Notes under the pieces: model-generated | Databases searched by the model: none | What the model saw: the letters and a program-made list of their open reading frames with translations, nothing else | Told to the model about the DNA's origin: nothing | Part shown: positions 36,749 to 46,095 of the stretch, piece after piece | How the letters are laid out: every line of letters starts with the position of its first letter | Numbering within the stretch: position 1 is the stretch's first letter | Assembly (NCBI RefSeq): GCF_900115055.1 | Contig: NZ_FOVD01000005.1 | Coordinates: 1 to 64,000 of the forward strand | Source of the DNA: Chryseobacterium oleae | GTDB lineage: Bacteria > Bacteroidota > Bacteroidia > Flavobacteriales > Weeksellaceae | DNA length: 64,000 nucleotides | Direction of reading: 5' to 3' | Translations under genes and position numbers: made by a program

Positions 36749-37426
36749 ATGGCAGGAGAAGATAGCAGAATACATGGCTACAATGCCGTTTATCGCACGC
36801 AACAGCCCGTTAAGTTTCACTCTTTTGAGCTGGATAGTAAGAACAAACCAAAAAATTTTATTTATCAAAAGGTAACCATTGATGGGCCCGGTGCTTCAGT
36901 TAACGATCATCAAGGGCATATTGTACCCCAAAATACACTCAATCTTGTATTAAATCCTCTTATGAAGGATATGGCAAAAAATTGTAATAATACTTCCCAG
37001 GTTGAAAATTTCATTAAGAATTCATGGATGCAGTCTGTTTATGATTATGGGAAAAAAATTGGTGCCCCCATGTTTATTTTTGGCGATGATGATCCTGAAA
37101 CTAAAGTAGGAGGTTTTTTCTCCATTGTGACCTGGAACCCGGTTAATATTTGCAGAGCCCCTGAAGATAAAAACAGAGGTGGCGTCCCTGGCGAAACTAT
37201 CGATACTCAGGTAGAGCAATATCTTGCTAACCATCAGGCAGATCAAGGCGTTAATGCAGCATGGCTTTCAAGCTTGCAGGCTCTTATGAAGGATAGTAAA
37301 AATGTGGATAAAATAAAAGATTATATTGCGACATGCTCTGATACCCTATCAGGACAGGTAAATAAAGGTATTGGCTATTATGCATTTCCCTGGAAATATA
37401 CCGGAAAGGTTTTAAGTCCGAAATAA
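36749..37426 (+). CDS. Unknown 225-aa protein, second cargo after groEL
   Basis: I do not recognise a family with certainty. The soluble product starts MAGEDSRIHGYNAVYRTQQP and contains VNDHQGHIVPQNTLNLVLNP at about residues 52-71, which faintly recalls the DxGHxxP...N signature of beta-beta-alpha-metal nonspecific nucleases; the spacing is off by one, so I do not assign that. Later it has FGDDDPETKVGGFFSIVTW and a closing GYYAFPWKYTGK. Inclusion-body (PixA/AidA-like) proteins are another thought. It sits between two groEL 3'-end copies and is probably acquired. Confidence 0.6.
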   Translation: MAGEDSRIHGYNAVYRTQQPVKFHSFELDSKNKPKNFIYQKVTIDGPGASVNDHQGHIVPQNTLNLVLNPLMKDMAKNCNNTSQVENFIKNSWMQSVYDYGKKIGAPMFIFGDDDPETKVGGFFSIVTWNPVNICRAPEDKNRGGVPGETIDTQVEQYLANHQADQGVNAAWLSSLQALMKDSKNVDKIKDYIATCSDTLSGQVNKGIGYYAFPWKYTGKVLSPK

Positions 37427-37450
37427 GATATTACAAATTTTACAACTAAA

Positions 37451-37502
37451 CAGACTATGCCAATGGGACGTAGAATGTTTGGAATAATGCAGCCATCACC
37501 GA
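37451..37502 (+). pseudogene. Degenerate third copy of the groEL 3' end
   Basis: ACTATGCCAATGGGACGTAG aligns with the GCTATGCCAATGGGAGGTGG tail of groEL; in frame it reads TMPMGRRMFGIM against [12 protein letters not shown]. The stop codon has been lost (CAG). The next 45 bases repeat the downstream sequence of the second copy. Confidence 0.8.
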
Positions 37503-37508
37503 CGCTTT

Positions 37509-37547
37509 AAATATATAAACCGTTCTGCTTTTGTAGGGCGGTTTTTA
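37509..37547. terminator. Terminator shared by groEL copy 3 and the SIR2 gene
   Basis: AAACCG and CGGTTT pair around a 19-base interior. On the plus strand it is followed by TTTTATA. The minus-strand SIR2-TPR gene has its stop codon (37547-37545) at the very edge of this hairpin, so termination may serve both directions. Confidence 0.65.
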
Positions 37548-40359
37548 TATAACTTGATTATATTTCTGTAAAATATCTTTAAACTCTTTTTTATGCTTAT
37601 ATTTTTCTTTAATATCAGGTAAAAATTTAGATGCTAATACTCCCTCTTTTAAAATTTCATCCAGATGTTTATAAAAGCTTACATCATCACCAATACTAGC
37701 ATAAATTGCGGCTTTCGTCCCTATAGCAGTATGATTATTCTCTAAACTAATTGCTTTTTCAATTGTTGAAAAAGCCAAATCATATTCTCCTTTTAATCGG
37801 TAACAATTTGCAAGTGTATTATAATAGTTTGCATTTTTAACTCTTACTTTTGTTAATTGCGAAAATGCTAATTCAAACTGATTTAAATATATTAGATAAT
37901 AAACCTTTGTAAAGATTAATGTTTCATCATCAGTTAAACTTATTGCTTCATTAATATCCTCAAGCGCTTTGTCATAATTATTGATTTCTTCATACAGATT
38001 AGAACGATTTGAATAATAAATCGGATTACTTTGATCTAGAGCTATCGCTTTGGTAAACGATTCCATTGCCTCGTCAGTAAATTTCAAATGTTGATAAATT
38101 ACACCATAAACATTATATAATCGTGATTTAGGTTCAAAATTTTGTCTTTCTGCATTTTGAATAGACTTTAAAGCATCCTCATATTTATTCATTTCAATAA
38201 ATACAACTGACTTTTCGTAATGGGAATTAGCATTTTTATCCGTTGAATTAATACTTTCATCATAAATATCCAATGCTTTTTGATATGATTTCTGGGAAAA
38301 ATAAATACTTGCTAAGCGATTTAGATTACGTGTATATTTTGGATATTTCTGTCTAATCAAAGCAGAAAGATCCTTTGCTTTTCCAATTTCTTTATTACTT
38401 AAGTGACAATTTACCAAATTATCAGATATAGCCAAATCTTCTGGACTAAGTTGAAGATATTTCTCAAAATTGATTATAGCTTGTCCCCAATTTTTCTCTT
38501 TATGAAAATGAATTCCTAAAACACGAAATTTTTCTTTTTCACTAAGAAGGTAATCTTTTAATGGTGTAGATGTAAGTTTTAACTGTGTGTCAATTAATTT
38601 TTTATGTTGCAATGCAGGAAAGCCTCTAATAAAACTGACAAATTCTTGAATATATCCCGCGTAAGGATAGTAAATACCATTAATATTATAATATCTTTCT
38701 ATATCTTTTTCAGCATTAAAATCATTCTTTTTACCTTCTTTTTCATTTCCTTTAGTATTACACATAATATATTTAAAAGAATCTGGAAGGGGCGATCTTT
38801 CTAATGCCTCAATAAACCTTTCAATATTTTCTCCATCATAATTATCATAAATATTATCAAATAATGGATTATGCTCCTTAAAAAAAGGTAGAAAATAGTT
38901 ATAAGGAGTTTCTCTAAAATAGAGGTTCTCAAAAATTTTTTCCGTAAAATTATATTTTCCAATACCAATGACAAGAATATATTCAACTATTTGCTGACAA
39001 GCCTCTTGTACTTTAAGATTTAAAGTTAAAGATTTAACTTTCCGTTTAATTGTATCAAATCTTAACCATTTATTTCCTAAATGGTTTAATATCATAACTA
39101 AATATGTAAGTGCTCTTTCCCATACTTTATCTTCATTATCATTAATAAAATCAACCAATATCGAAATCTTTTTTTCATCCGCTTTATTGGATATAAATAA
39201 ACTACAAGTAATTGCACTTATTAATTGACATCTTTCAAACCATTGATGGTTCTCATAATCATTTCTAATTCTATTAATTTCATCAAATGTTTCCTTCGTC
39301 AATGTTTCATTAGCATATATTGTATCAAAAAGCATTTGAAGATGATTATTTTTATACTTCTTATCAAAAGTTTTTAAATAATCTAAGTCACCATACATAA
39401 GTTGATCAATTTTTGACTTTATATTATGCATCTCAGAAGCTAATTCTCGATTACCGGGATCTTTTTTAAGATCATCAATTTTAATCTTTATTAAAATAGC
39501 TAAATCTTCAATATTATCATCCTTAGTATCTAATATATTAGGATCTTTCTCATCAATAACAGCGTCTTCTTCTTGAACCTTTTCTTGAATAAGAGCGTTC
39601 AAATAATTAACTAAAGATTCTCCCCAATCATCAATTTTAATGAGTTTAACATCAAAATTAGAGAAGTCATTATGATCGTTAGTAGAGAATATATAATGAT
39701 TTCCAACAGTATAATTATTGTATAAACTCTTAATTTTAGTAAATAGATCATTAACAAATGGATCAGAAAGACTAAAACCTAAAAAAAGAAAAGTTTTATT
39801 CTTAAAAAAATCTCCTAGGGCATCCTCATTTGCATTACTAGTAGAGTAAATTGTCTTATAATCACTTTCAAATAAAATTATAGTTGTAGGATTTTTAAAA
39901 TCACCATGAATTTTATATAAAAATTTAGAATCTTCCCTTTGTGACTTTAAAGCTAAATAAGAGTTTTCATTTCCAAAAACATCTATACTAGGATCTAAGG
40001 GCTTATTTGTTTCTAAAATTTGATCATAATTAGTTGTAATAATCTTCGGCGATAATTCCCAAAGTAATTTATGTATTTTAGAATCTAAGGGATCTTTAGT
40101 ATTAATTTCATTAAAAACTTTGTAAACGTATTCTTTAGCTTTTGTTTTATAAATACTACCACTCTTGGAATCATTTTCAATTTTGTTTAAAATTTCCAAT
40201 GGATTTCTTGTACCATCTATTAAAGAAGACTTTAAATTACTAAAATTTAGATCTGAAGTTTTTCCAAGAGGGATGATTCAACGGTGTTGAAGTTCCTGCA
40301 CCTATAAAGAGAACAAGCTTATTATCTCTAATAGCTTTCTTCAAATTTTCATCAATCAT
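37545..40359 (-). pseudogene. SIR2-like/TPR anti-phage-type gene, frameshifted near the 5' end
   Basis: A long minus-strand gene for a SIR2_2-type NAD-binding domain joined to tetratricopeptide repeats. Reading from the ATG at 40359 gives MIDENLKKAIRDNKLVLFIG, then AGTSTPLNHPSWK. The frame breaks at an A5 run (40263-40259). The second frame resumes with TSDLNFSNLKSSL and continues without a stop to 37545 (over 900 residues in total). HGDFKNPTTIILFESDYKTI and FLFLGFSLSDPFVNDLF are typical SIR2_2 motifs; TPR-like repeats fill the last 350 residues. Proteins of this plan act as NADase effectors in anti-phage defence. One A too many would be a natural inactivation, a phase switch or a sequencing error. 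Confidence 0.82.
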
Positions 40360-40606
40360 TAGTTATAAATTATACGCGTTTTAACAAAAATAATGATTTT
40401 ACTTATAATTACAGTAAACAAATTGATTTTTGAATTTTTATAAGCCACCCAGTGTGCAAACCCTTTCAATTTTGGCCCCAATAAAATCAACAATCCTTTT
40501 AAAACAAGTAACTAACTTCAAATAATAAAAAAATCACTCTGTTTTTGAGAGCGGTATTATTATATAAATCATAAAACGATTGAGTCAAAAATAAAAGCAG
40601 CACCAA
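40360..40606. other. AT-rich spacer
   Basis: No gene is seen between the SIR2-TPR start and the XRE regulator. A weak hairpin (CACTCTGTTTTTGAGAG, about 40536) may terminate the XRE gene, which reads towards it. Confidence 0.4.
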
Positions 40607-40825
40607 TCAACCCAAATCCACCAACTCCGGCAGAGAAACTTCCAAAGCATTCGCTATTTCCAGCAATGTATAAAGCGTGGGATTCACTTTTCCGTTTTCC
40701 AGTTTTTCAATAGCCTGACGGTCTTTGTTACACGCACGGGCAAGATCAGACTGGCTCCAGCCCTTCTGCTGACGAAGCATCACGATTTGCTTACCTAATT
40801 CTATCTTTAATTTCGCTCTGGTCAT
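40607..40825 (-). CDS. XRE family transcriptional regulator (72 aa)
   Basis: Small Cro/CI-type helix-turn-helix protein. The HTH is obvious: LGKQIVMLRQQKGWSQSDLA (residues 10-29), CNKDRQAIEKLENGKVNPTL and LLEIANALEVSLPEL. The length of 72 residues leaves room only for the DNA-binding domain. It is divergent from a broken symE-like gene, with two TGTCA-N10-TGACA inverted repeats in the 53-base space between them. It is likely the autoregulator of this small toxin-type module. Confidence 0.93.
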   Translation of the reverse strand: MTRAKLKIELGKQIVMLRQQKGWSQSDLARACNKDRQAIEKLENGKVNPTLYTLLEIANALEVSLPELVDLG

Positions 40826-40834
40826 AACACCAAA

Positions 40835-40854
40835 TGTCAGCTAATTTGTTGACA
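40835..40854. promoter_or_regulatory. Inverted repeat 1, candidate XRE operator
   Basis: TGTCA-N10-TGACA (TGTCAGCTAATTTGTTGACA), ten bases from the XRE start codon. Its half-sites equal those of the second repeat 24 bases further on, about two helical turns. Confidence 0.6.
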
Positions 40855-40857
40855 AAA

Positions 40858-40879
40858 TTGTCATGTAATTATATGACAA
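40858..40879. promoter_or_regulatory. Inverted repeat 2, candidate XRE operator
   Basis: TTGTCAT-N8-ATGACAA is a near-perfect palindrome ending exactly at the symE-like start codon. With repeat 1 it would let the regulator cover both divergent starts. Confidence 0.65.
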
Positions 40880-41059
40880 TGAGTAATTCAAGAAGACTCA
40901 AAACCCATACAAGATATCAGACAGGTACTTACAAAATAACAACTGTTCTGAGATCCGTCTCAAGGGAAAATGCTTGATAAACTGGGATTTAAAGAAGGAC
41001 AAATGGTGAACATAGAACAAAAGAAAAACAAGCTGACAATCACTCTTGATCAATCGTGA
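40879..41059 (+). pseudogene. Frameshifted SymE-like toxin gene
   Basis: Three frames together spell a SymE-family protein: MSNSRRLKTHTRYQTGTYKI plus TTV in the first, EIRLKGK in the second and LDKLGFKEGQMVNIEQKKNK plus LTITLDQS in the third. Two single-base shifts, near 40947 and 40972, break it. SymE-like proteins are MazE/AbrB-fold toxins found beside XRE-type regulators in many Bacteroidota. The full length would be about 60 residues. The gene is dead unless the shifts are sequencing errors. Confidence 0.8.
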
Positions 41060-41359
41060 TATAAGAATTACATCTTCAACATTAGCTTATGACCATATTG
41101 AATTACAAACCCTATTGTATGAAACTAGACATAGTCGTATTTTGTTTCCCTCAAGTTCCATAAGACTTCCTGAAAAGGGATTTTAAAAAGAACATGGTTG
41201 TTTGTAATCTGAGGATAAAGTATTTGATGATAAACATCCCTGTTTTAAACCAAATACAAACTACGATAGTGAAAAATAGATTTGGACCGGAGTTTCGTAA
41301 TTTTGCTCTTATATCATAATATATCCATCTTTGTAAAAAACTAAAGAACCTATTGATTC
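41060..41359. other. Non-coding stretch after the symE remnant
   Basis: I see no gene in these 300 bases. Short open runs exist but none has codon bias, a start signal or family likeness. CATCTTTG at about 41328 is one base off a TAnnTTTG -7 motif and may belong to the lipoprotein gene that starts at 41360. Confidence 0.4.
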
Positions 41360-41815
41360 ATGATTAAAATGTATACTTTAATAGCAACAGTACTCCTATT
41401 CTTCCTTGGTTGTACAAAAAAAGATATGAAATATAGTGTAGGTCAGGAATGGAAATACAAAACCCGTCCTACGGAAGAAAAGTCTACCCTTAAAATTTTA
41501 AAGATTGAGGAATATCCTGCAACCGGAAAAGTAATTCATATTTCCGTTAGTGGTCTGAAGATGAAAAATCCTAGCAGTCCTACAGGCTTTTCAGAAAACC
41601 TGAGTCATATTCCTATATCGGAAGAAGCTTTAAATAAAAGTGTCACCAAGCTACAAAATCATACCCGCAAAATGCCCGATTCACTTGAAACAGACGGATA
41701 TTCTTATTGGAAAAGAGAATTTGATAAAGGAGATGCAGGAGTATTTACAATTCCCGTTTCTGAAATTGTAGGCTCAATGGAAAACGCTATTATTTCAGGA
41801 AACTTTAGTAAATAA
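41360..41815 (+). CDS. Small lipoprotein, unknown
   Basis: The 151-residue product has a lipoprotein signal (IATVLLFFLGCTKK, lipobox Cys at residue 18). The mature part begins DMKYSVGQEWKYKTRPTEEKSTLKILKIEEYP and is probably a beta-rich domain. A decayed copy of this opening (GTACGGAACCCGTCCCGAAG and on) is found at about 45065-45130, 3.6 kb downstream, so the gene belongs to a locally duplicated family. The start could also be the Met four codons on. Function unknown. Confidence 0.75.
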   Translation: MIKMYTLIATVLLFFLGCTKKDMKYSVGQEWKYKTRPTEEKSTLKILKIEEYPATGKVIHISVSGLKMKNPSSPTGFSENLSHIPISEEALNKSVTKLQNHTRKMPDSLETDGYSYWKREFDKGDAGVFTIPVSEIVGSMENAIISGNFSK

Positions 41816-41898
41816 AAGCATACTTTCCATTGCTGGCGCAAGCGTATCGCTCATGGCCAATTAAAAACAAAAATTCTATTTAAACCCATTCATCAACA

Positions 41899-42756
41899 AT
41901 GAGAAAACTCACCATCCTTTTAATTTTCATGTTCACCACTTCTTTAGTATTTGCTCAAAATCAAAGATTTACTTATGAATATTCTTTTAAAATAGATTCT
42001 TTACATAAAGAAAACATTGAAAAAGAAATCATGAATCTTGATATTACCAAAGAGGGCTCCAACTTCTACAGTGCTTTGTTAATCAGCAGGGATTCCCTTT
42101 TTAAAGCACAGTTTGAGCGTGGAAAAGCGTCTCAATCTATGGTCTTTGATATGACAAAAATTAAGCAGGCAAAGGTTAATTTCCGGGTTTCCAAAGATTA
42201 TCCCCAGCTGGAAACGGTTTATCATACGTCCATCAGTGCCAATAATATCGCTTTAAAAGAACAGAACAAAATAAACTGGACGATCTCTCCCGAAACAAAA
42301 ACGATGGAAGGTTTTAAAGTACAGAAAGCAACGACCACTTTTGGCGGAAGAAACTGGATCGCCTGGTTTACGAATGATATTCAAATACAGGACGGACCTT
42401 ACAAATTCTGTGGCCTTCCCGGTTTAATTTTAAGTGTCGGAGATGATAAAGGAGATCATATTTTCAACTTGGTTGGAAGTAAAAAACTCAATTATGAGCC
42501 CTTAATGATCAGTTCAAGCATGAAAGAAATTTTTGTGACCAATGAAAAATTCAATCAGCTCTGGAATGAATATAAAAAAGACCCTGCAAAAAATATAAAG
42601 ATCATGCACAATTCTTCAGAAATGTCAGATACATTATTTTCTGGCCCCAATGGAAATCCTCTCACAAAACAAGATCTCATTAAAGGAAAAGAACAACGGG
42701 CACAGGAAAGTTTTAAGAAAAATAATAACTTTATTGAAAGAGAATTGTATAAATAA
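41899..42756 (+). CDS. GLPGLI family protein
   Basis: Secreted 285-residue member of the GLPGLI family, defined by a motif of that sequence and found almost only in Bacteroidota, with unknown function. The signal peptide ends LVFAQ, and the hallmark is seen at about residues 170-184 as GPYKFCGLPGLILSVGD. The preceding RNWIAWFTNDIQIQ block is also typical. Length is normal. It stands alone, 83 bases after the lipoprotein gene. Confidence 0.92.
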   Translation: MRKLTILLIFMFTTSLVFAQNQRFTYEYSFKIDSLHKENIEKEIMNLDITKEGSNFYSALLISRDSLFKAQFERGKASQSMVFDMTKIKQAKVNFRVSKDYPQLETVYHTSISANNIALKEQNKINWTISPETKTMEGFKVQKATTTFGGRNWIAWFTNDIQIQDGPYKFCGLPGLILSVGDDKGDHIFNLVGSKKLNYEPLMISSSMKEIFVTNEKFNQLWNEYKKDPAKNIKIMHNSSEMSDTLFSGPNGNPLTKQDLIKGKEQRAQESFKKNNNFIERELYK

Positions 42757-42877
42757 TAGAACTACCCTATGCTGACACGGAATTTATACTAACCATGAAT
42801 GCTTAAATTTGTAAACTAGACGAAATTTTAAAGAGTACTTCGTGCTAATATCCTATTCGTTTGAGCAATAAAATTTA

Positions 42878-43162
42878 ATGGTAAATAAAATGATACAGTT
42901 AGAGGAATTAGACAAAACCAAAATACTTGAATTTCTAAAATTACAAATGTCAAAAAAGAAATTTGTGGTAACTCCTATTTCAATTTTAAAAAAATGTGGT
43001 TTTCCCGTTTCTGAGCATCACTTCCTACTTGAAAATAAAACACTGATTTTAAAACTAAAATATATTCTGGAAGAACTTAATGAAGACGGTATTCTCATCC
43101 AAAGGGAATCAAAACAGGATTTTAAAGGAGTAAGAGAAATTGGCTATGACTTTATTACTTAA
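42878..43162 (+). CDS. Small soluble protein, unknown
   Basis: A 94-residue, Lys/Glu-rich product that I cannot place in a family. It has no signal peptide. The sequence KKCGFPVSEHHFLLENKTLI followed by a helix and EDGILIQRESKQDFKGVREI suggests a winged-helix-like arrangement, but this is a weak impression. Two starts (42878 and the Met five codons on) are possible. The frame is the longest of the region and the amino-acid make-up is plausible, so it is probably real. Confidence 0.5.
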   Translation: MVNKMIQLEELDKTKILEFLKLQMSKKKFVVTPISILKKCGFPVSEHHFLLENKTLILKLKYILEELNEDGILIQRESKQDFKGVREIGYDFIT

Positions 43163-43222
43163 TAACTAAGGTAAGAAAGAACTACAGTGTCGTCTTGTAC
43201 TACCTTCCTGTACAAATTCCCC

Positions 43223-43230
43223 TAACTTTG
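43223..43230 (+). promoter_or_regulatory. Candidate -7 element ahead of the DUF4919-like gene
   Basis: TAACTTTG matches TAnnTTTG and is 59 bases before the ATG. A TCTTG lies upstream but at a longer spacing than usual. Confidence 0.4.
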
Positions 43231-43289
43231 GGTATTAAATTTTTTCGCTTCAAATCGATCTTATAAAACTTACACTTAAAACATACATT

Positions 43290-43958
43290 ATGAGAGCCAC
43301 TCTTTTTTCCGGCATGCACCGTAAAATATATGTAACAACAATTTTCTCACTCTTTTCATTTTGCATTTTTGGCCAAAATATAAATCTTGACTCTATCAAA
43401 ATAGATGTTCAGAATGAAAATTCAAAATTCTATTACGAAAAACTAATCTATAAATTTAAATTTGACCCAACTTCCCTATCAGATGAAGAAGTGAAAAATT
43501 TATATTACGGAAAAAAATTTTCAAATTATAAACCCCATTTTTTTGATACAGATTATTTAGATTTTACTAAAAACTTCGCACAGGGAAATTTGAAAAAAGC
43601 CATCATCTATGGAGAAAAATATTTAGAAAAAGATCCGATAAATCCTGAGGTTCTTACGTATCTGGAAATCGCCTATAGAAAAAAAGACAAAGAAGCCAAA
43701 AATTATTATTTATATTCTTTACAATCAAAGACATTATTAAACTGTATCATGAAAAATGGAGATGGGAAAACAAAAGAAACAGCTTTTAAAGTAAATTCGG
43801 TGGGCGAAGAGTATTTAATTGCAAACATCCTTGGTAAAAATATCAGAACGTTCAAAAGAACTTCAAGCATGGAAAAAGATGGAACCATTGATGGGTTTTC
43901 AAAAGGAAATGAATCAATTTACTTTATGGTGTTTGAAGATATTGAGAATTTTAAATAA
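43290..43958 (+). CDS. DUF4919-like secreted protein
   Basis: The 222-residue product has an N-terminal signal (TTIFSLFSFCIFGQ). It resembles the flavobacterial DUF4919 family: YKFKFDPTSLSDEEVKNLYY, a helical repeat segment with KKAIIYGEKYLEKDPINPEV, and the family-type end GDGKTKETAFKVNSVGEEYL. The helices in the middle are TPR-like. An alternative start at the Met eight codons on would give a more normal signal peptide. Function unknown. Confidence 0.75.
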   Translation: MRATLFSGMHRKIYVTTIFSLFSFCIFGQNINLDSIKIDVQNENSKFYYEKLIYKFKFDPTSLSDEEVKNLYYGKKFSNYKPHFFDTDYLDFTKNFAQGNLKKAIIYGEKYLEKDPINPEVLTYLEIAYRKKDKEAKNYYLYSLQSKTLLNCIMKNGDGKTKETAFKVNSVGEEYLIANILGKNIRTFKRTSSMEKDGTIDGFSKGNESIYFMVFEDIENFK

Positions 43959-44067
43959 AAGATGTAAAAAGCTAATGAAGAAAAATAACTCCTCATGCTA
44001 AATTCCACTACTCAAAAAATATCGAATTCTTAACAGAAATAAAACCAAACACTAAATCTTAACACCA

Positions 44068-44994
44068 TTGAAAATAAAATTATTATTCCTTTCATTTTTT
44101 TGCTCATGGTTAGCGCACGCACAAACACTTCATTTTAAAAATCTCGCCAATATGTCTGCAGGCAGAGGTGCTACAGCCAGTGTCATCGTGAATGATGATA
44201 TCTATGTGAGCAATGGGTATCAGGAAAAAGCAAGTGATGCAAAGTATGTTGAAAAATATAATATGACCCATAACAGCTGGAGTATGCTCAATTCTACGCT
44301 GCTTCCCAAAAGATTTGCTAATTCGGAGACTTACCATAATAAAATTTATATTTTTAACGGTTGGGGAAACAGCCATCTTGAAATTGTAGACCTTGCCACC
44401 AATACAGTCACGAAGGGGGCTGTTAATCGTTCCTATACAGGAAATTCAGGTTCAGCCATCCATAATGGCAGAATATATGTATTTGGCGGCAGCGGATTAA
44501 ATGGGGCCGCAACCACCGTATTTTCTAATAAATTTCAGTACTATGATATCGCTTCAGATACCTGGAATCCATTACCCAATATGCCCACAGCCAGAGAAGC
44601 AAAGGGCAAAATTGTTAATGATAAGCTTTATGTCATTGGTGGTTTTAACGGGACTCCATCTCGTCTGATCAATGTTTACGACCTCAAAACTAATCTTTGG
44701 ATCGATAAGTATACGATGCCTGTTGGCATATCCGGACATGCATTAGCTGTATCCGGTAATAAGATTTTTATTGTAGGCGGTTTTAATAATCAATCTTTCC
44801 TGGCCTATTTTGACACGACAACCAATAAATTACATCAGTTATCATCCAATATGATTCCCAGAAGACATGCTGCAGCGGAAGTATACAACAATAAATTATA
44901 CATCATCGGTGGAAGTACAACGTCTCTCACCAGCTCAGCGATTAAAAGCATACAAGTGGCAGATATAAGCGAAAGTGTACTTTCTGCAAAGTAG
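44068..44994 (+). CDS. Kelch-repeat secreted protein
   Basis: A 308-residue beta-propeller protein. The signal peptide MKIKLLFLSFFCSWLAHAQ begins at a TTG codon, which I accept because no ATG fits and the signal starts exactly there. Kelch units follow: MSAGRGATASVIVNDDIYV, YVFGGSG, MPTAREAKGKIVNDKLYVIG, VSGNKIFIVGG and MIPRRHAAAEVYNNKLYIIG, six in all, as expected for a six-bladed propeller. Likely a surface or periplasmic binding protein. Partner and ligand unknown. Confidence 0.88.
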   Translation: MKIKLLFLSFFCSWLAHAQTLHFKNLANMSAGRGATASVIVNDDIYVSNGYQEKASDAKYVEKYNMTHNSWSMLNSTLLPKRFANSETYHNKIYIFNGWGNSHLEIVDLATNTVTKGAVNRSYTGNSGSAIHNGRIYVFGGSGLNGAATTVFSNKFQYYDIASDTWNPLPNMPTAREAKGKIVNDKLYVIGGFNGTPSRLINVYDLKTNLWIDKYTMPVGISGHALAVSGNKIFIVGGFNNQSFLAYFDTTTNKLHQLSSNMIPRRHAAAEVYNNKLYIIGGSTTSLTSSAIKSIQVADISESVLSAK

Positions 44995-45059
44995 GAGCCG
45001 TAAAAATTAAATATCTAAAACAAAGATCTACACCCACGCATCCAGGTAATCAGTAATAA

Positions 45060-45135
45060 AAGCAACAGTACGGAACCCGTCCCGAAGAAGAAAAACCAAC
45101 TTTAAAACTTTGAAGATTGAAGAATTTTAATGAAA
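45060..45135 (+). pseudogene. Decayed fragment of the 41.4-kb lipoprotein gene
   Basis: The bases GGAACCCGTCCCGAAGAAGA and AAACTTTGAAGATTGAAGAA match codons 28-46 of the lipoprotein at 41360-41815 with substitutions and a frame change. Only this piece is left. Confidence 0.6.
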
Positions 45136-45239
45136 ATCAATACCTTTCCAGTTTCATAAAGCCTCCGTACTTTGAGCAGTAAATAAATCTTTATAAAATA
45201 TACTCTCAAAACTTCGTTTATTTAATAAAACTAACCATC

Positions 45240-45788
45240 ATGTTTAAAACTCCGGACATCCCCACTGACAATCTGTACAAATTCATATCCATCTTTGGAT
45301 TAGCCATTTTCGTACTATCTGTTTACATTCTTGTAAATAATCAACAATCCTTTGAGAACAGCATTGTAAACAGTAATTTAAATCATTCAAAAATTCTTTT
45401 GGAAAAATCTCAGAATGATTCGAAAAGAATAATTTTGGACGAGAAAATTGAAATGCTCCGAATAAAAATAAAAGTCAATTACGGGATAGAAAATACCTTA
45501 AAAATAACTGAACCCGAATATTCAAAAATAAATAACAAAGAGGGTTTTGAAAGAGATTATGAAAAACTGAAAGCATTTGAACTGGATAATTTATTGTTGG
45601 GGGATAAAGCCTTTCATATTGAGAAAAATCTAAAGAAAAATCACGAAAATACTAATGTATATACAACGATTCCTATGCTCATCTTATCAGTCATTGGGAT
45701 TGGATTAATGATTTTCGGATTTTCACTATGGTACAACAAAACACAAAAATACTACGATAAGCAGCTTAAACATTACTTACTGTACTAA
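45240..45788 (+). CDS. Two-helix membrane protein, unknown
   Basis: I do not recognise this 182-residue product. It has one membrane helix near the N-terminus (FISIFGLAIFVLSVYILVN, residues 14-32), a long charged, probably helical or coiled-coil middle part facing the outside or periplasm, and a second helix at about 145-164 (TIPMLILSVIGIGLMIFGFS). The tail is basic. It has no near neighbour with a clear function. Confidence 0.65.
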   Translation: MFKTPDIPTDNLYKFISIFGLAIFVLSVYILVNNQQSFENSIVNSNLNHSKILLEKSQNDSKRIILDEKIEMLRIKIKVNYGIENTLKITEPEYSKINNKEGFERDYEKLKAFELDNLLLGDKAFHIEKNLKKNHENTNVYTTIPMLILSVIGIGLMIFGFSLWYNKTQKYYDKQLKHYLLY

Positions 45789-46095
45789 ATGCGCTTCGGT
45801 TGCAACCCGTCATCAACAGAATATATCAATCTATTTGTTCCGATCATTGAACTGATGAGAAAACAATATCTGGCTACAAAAGAGATTTAACTAAGCAAAT
45901 GAATGGAAATAGATAATTTTGAAATACATATTTGATACGCTGACTAGTACATCAATGTTTGTTAGTTATGTTGAAACACTTGCCCATCAATGGCTGGATA
46001 ATATTCCCGTAAAATATTAGAAAGTGAACAGCTAACAAAGTAAGTAGGAAAGCTATTTTTAATATGACAACATTATTAAACTTAAAATTGAACCA
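45789..46095. other. Gene-poor gap with possible remnants
   Basis: No full gene is seen. One short run (45819-45890) reads EYINLFVPIIELMRKQYLAT and a few more codons to a stop, and could be the C-terminal scrap of a lost gene. A GGTTGCAACCC palindrome occurs at about 45798. Confidence 0.45.

Noticed and set aside
36749-37426. Nonspecific nuclease reading based on DHQGHIVP
   Set aside because: The spacing differs from DRGH by one residue, and the Asn and Arg of the known motif cannot be placed, so I left it as unknown.
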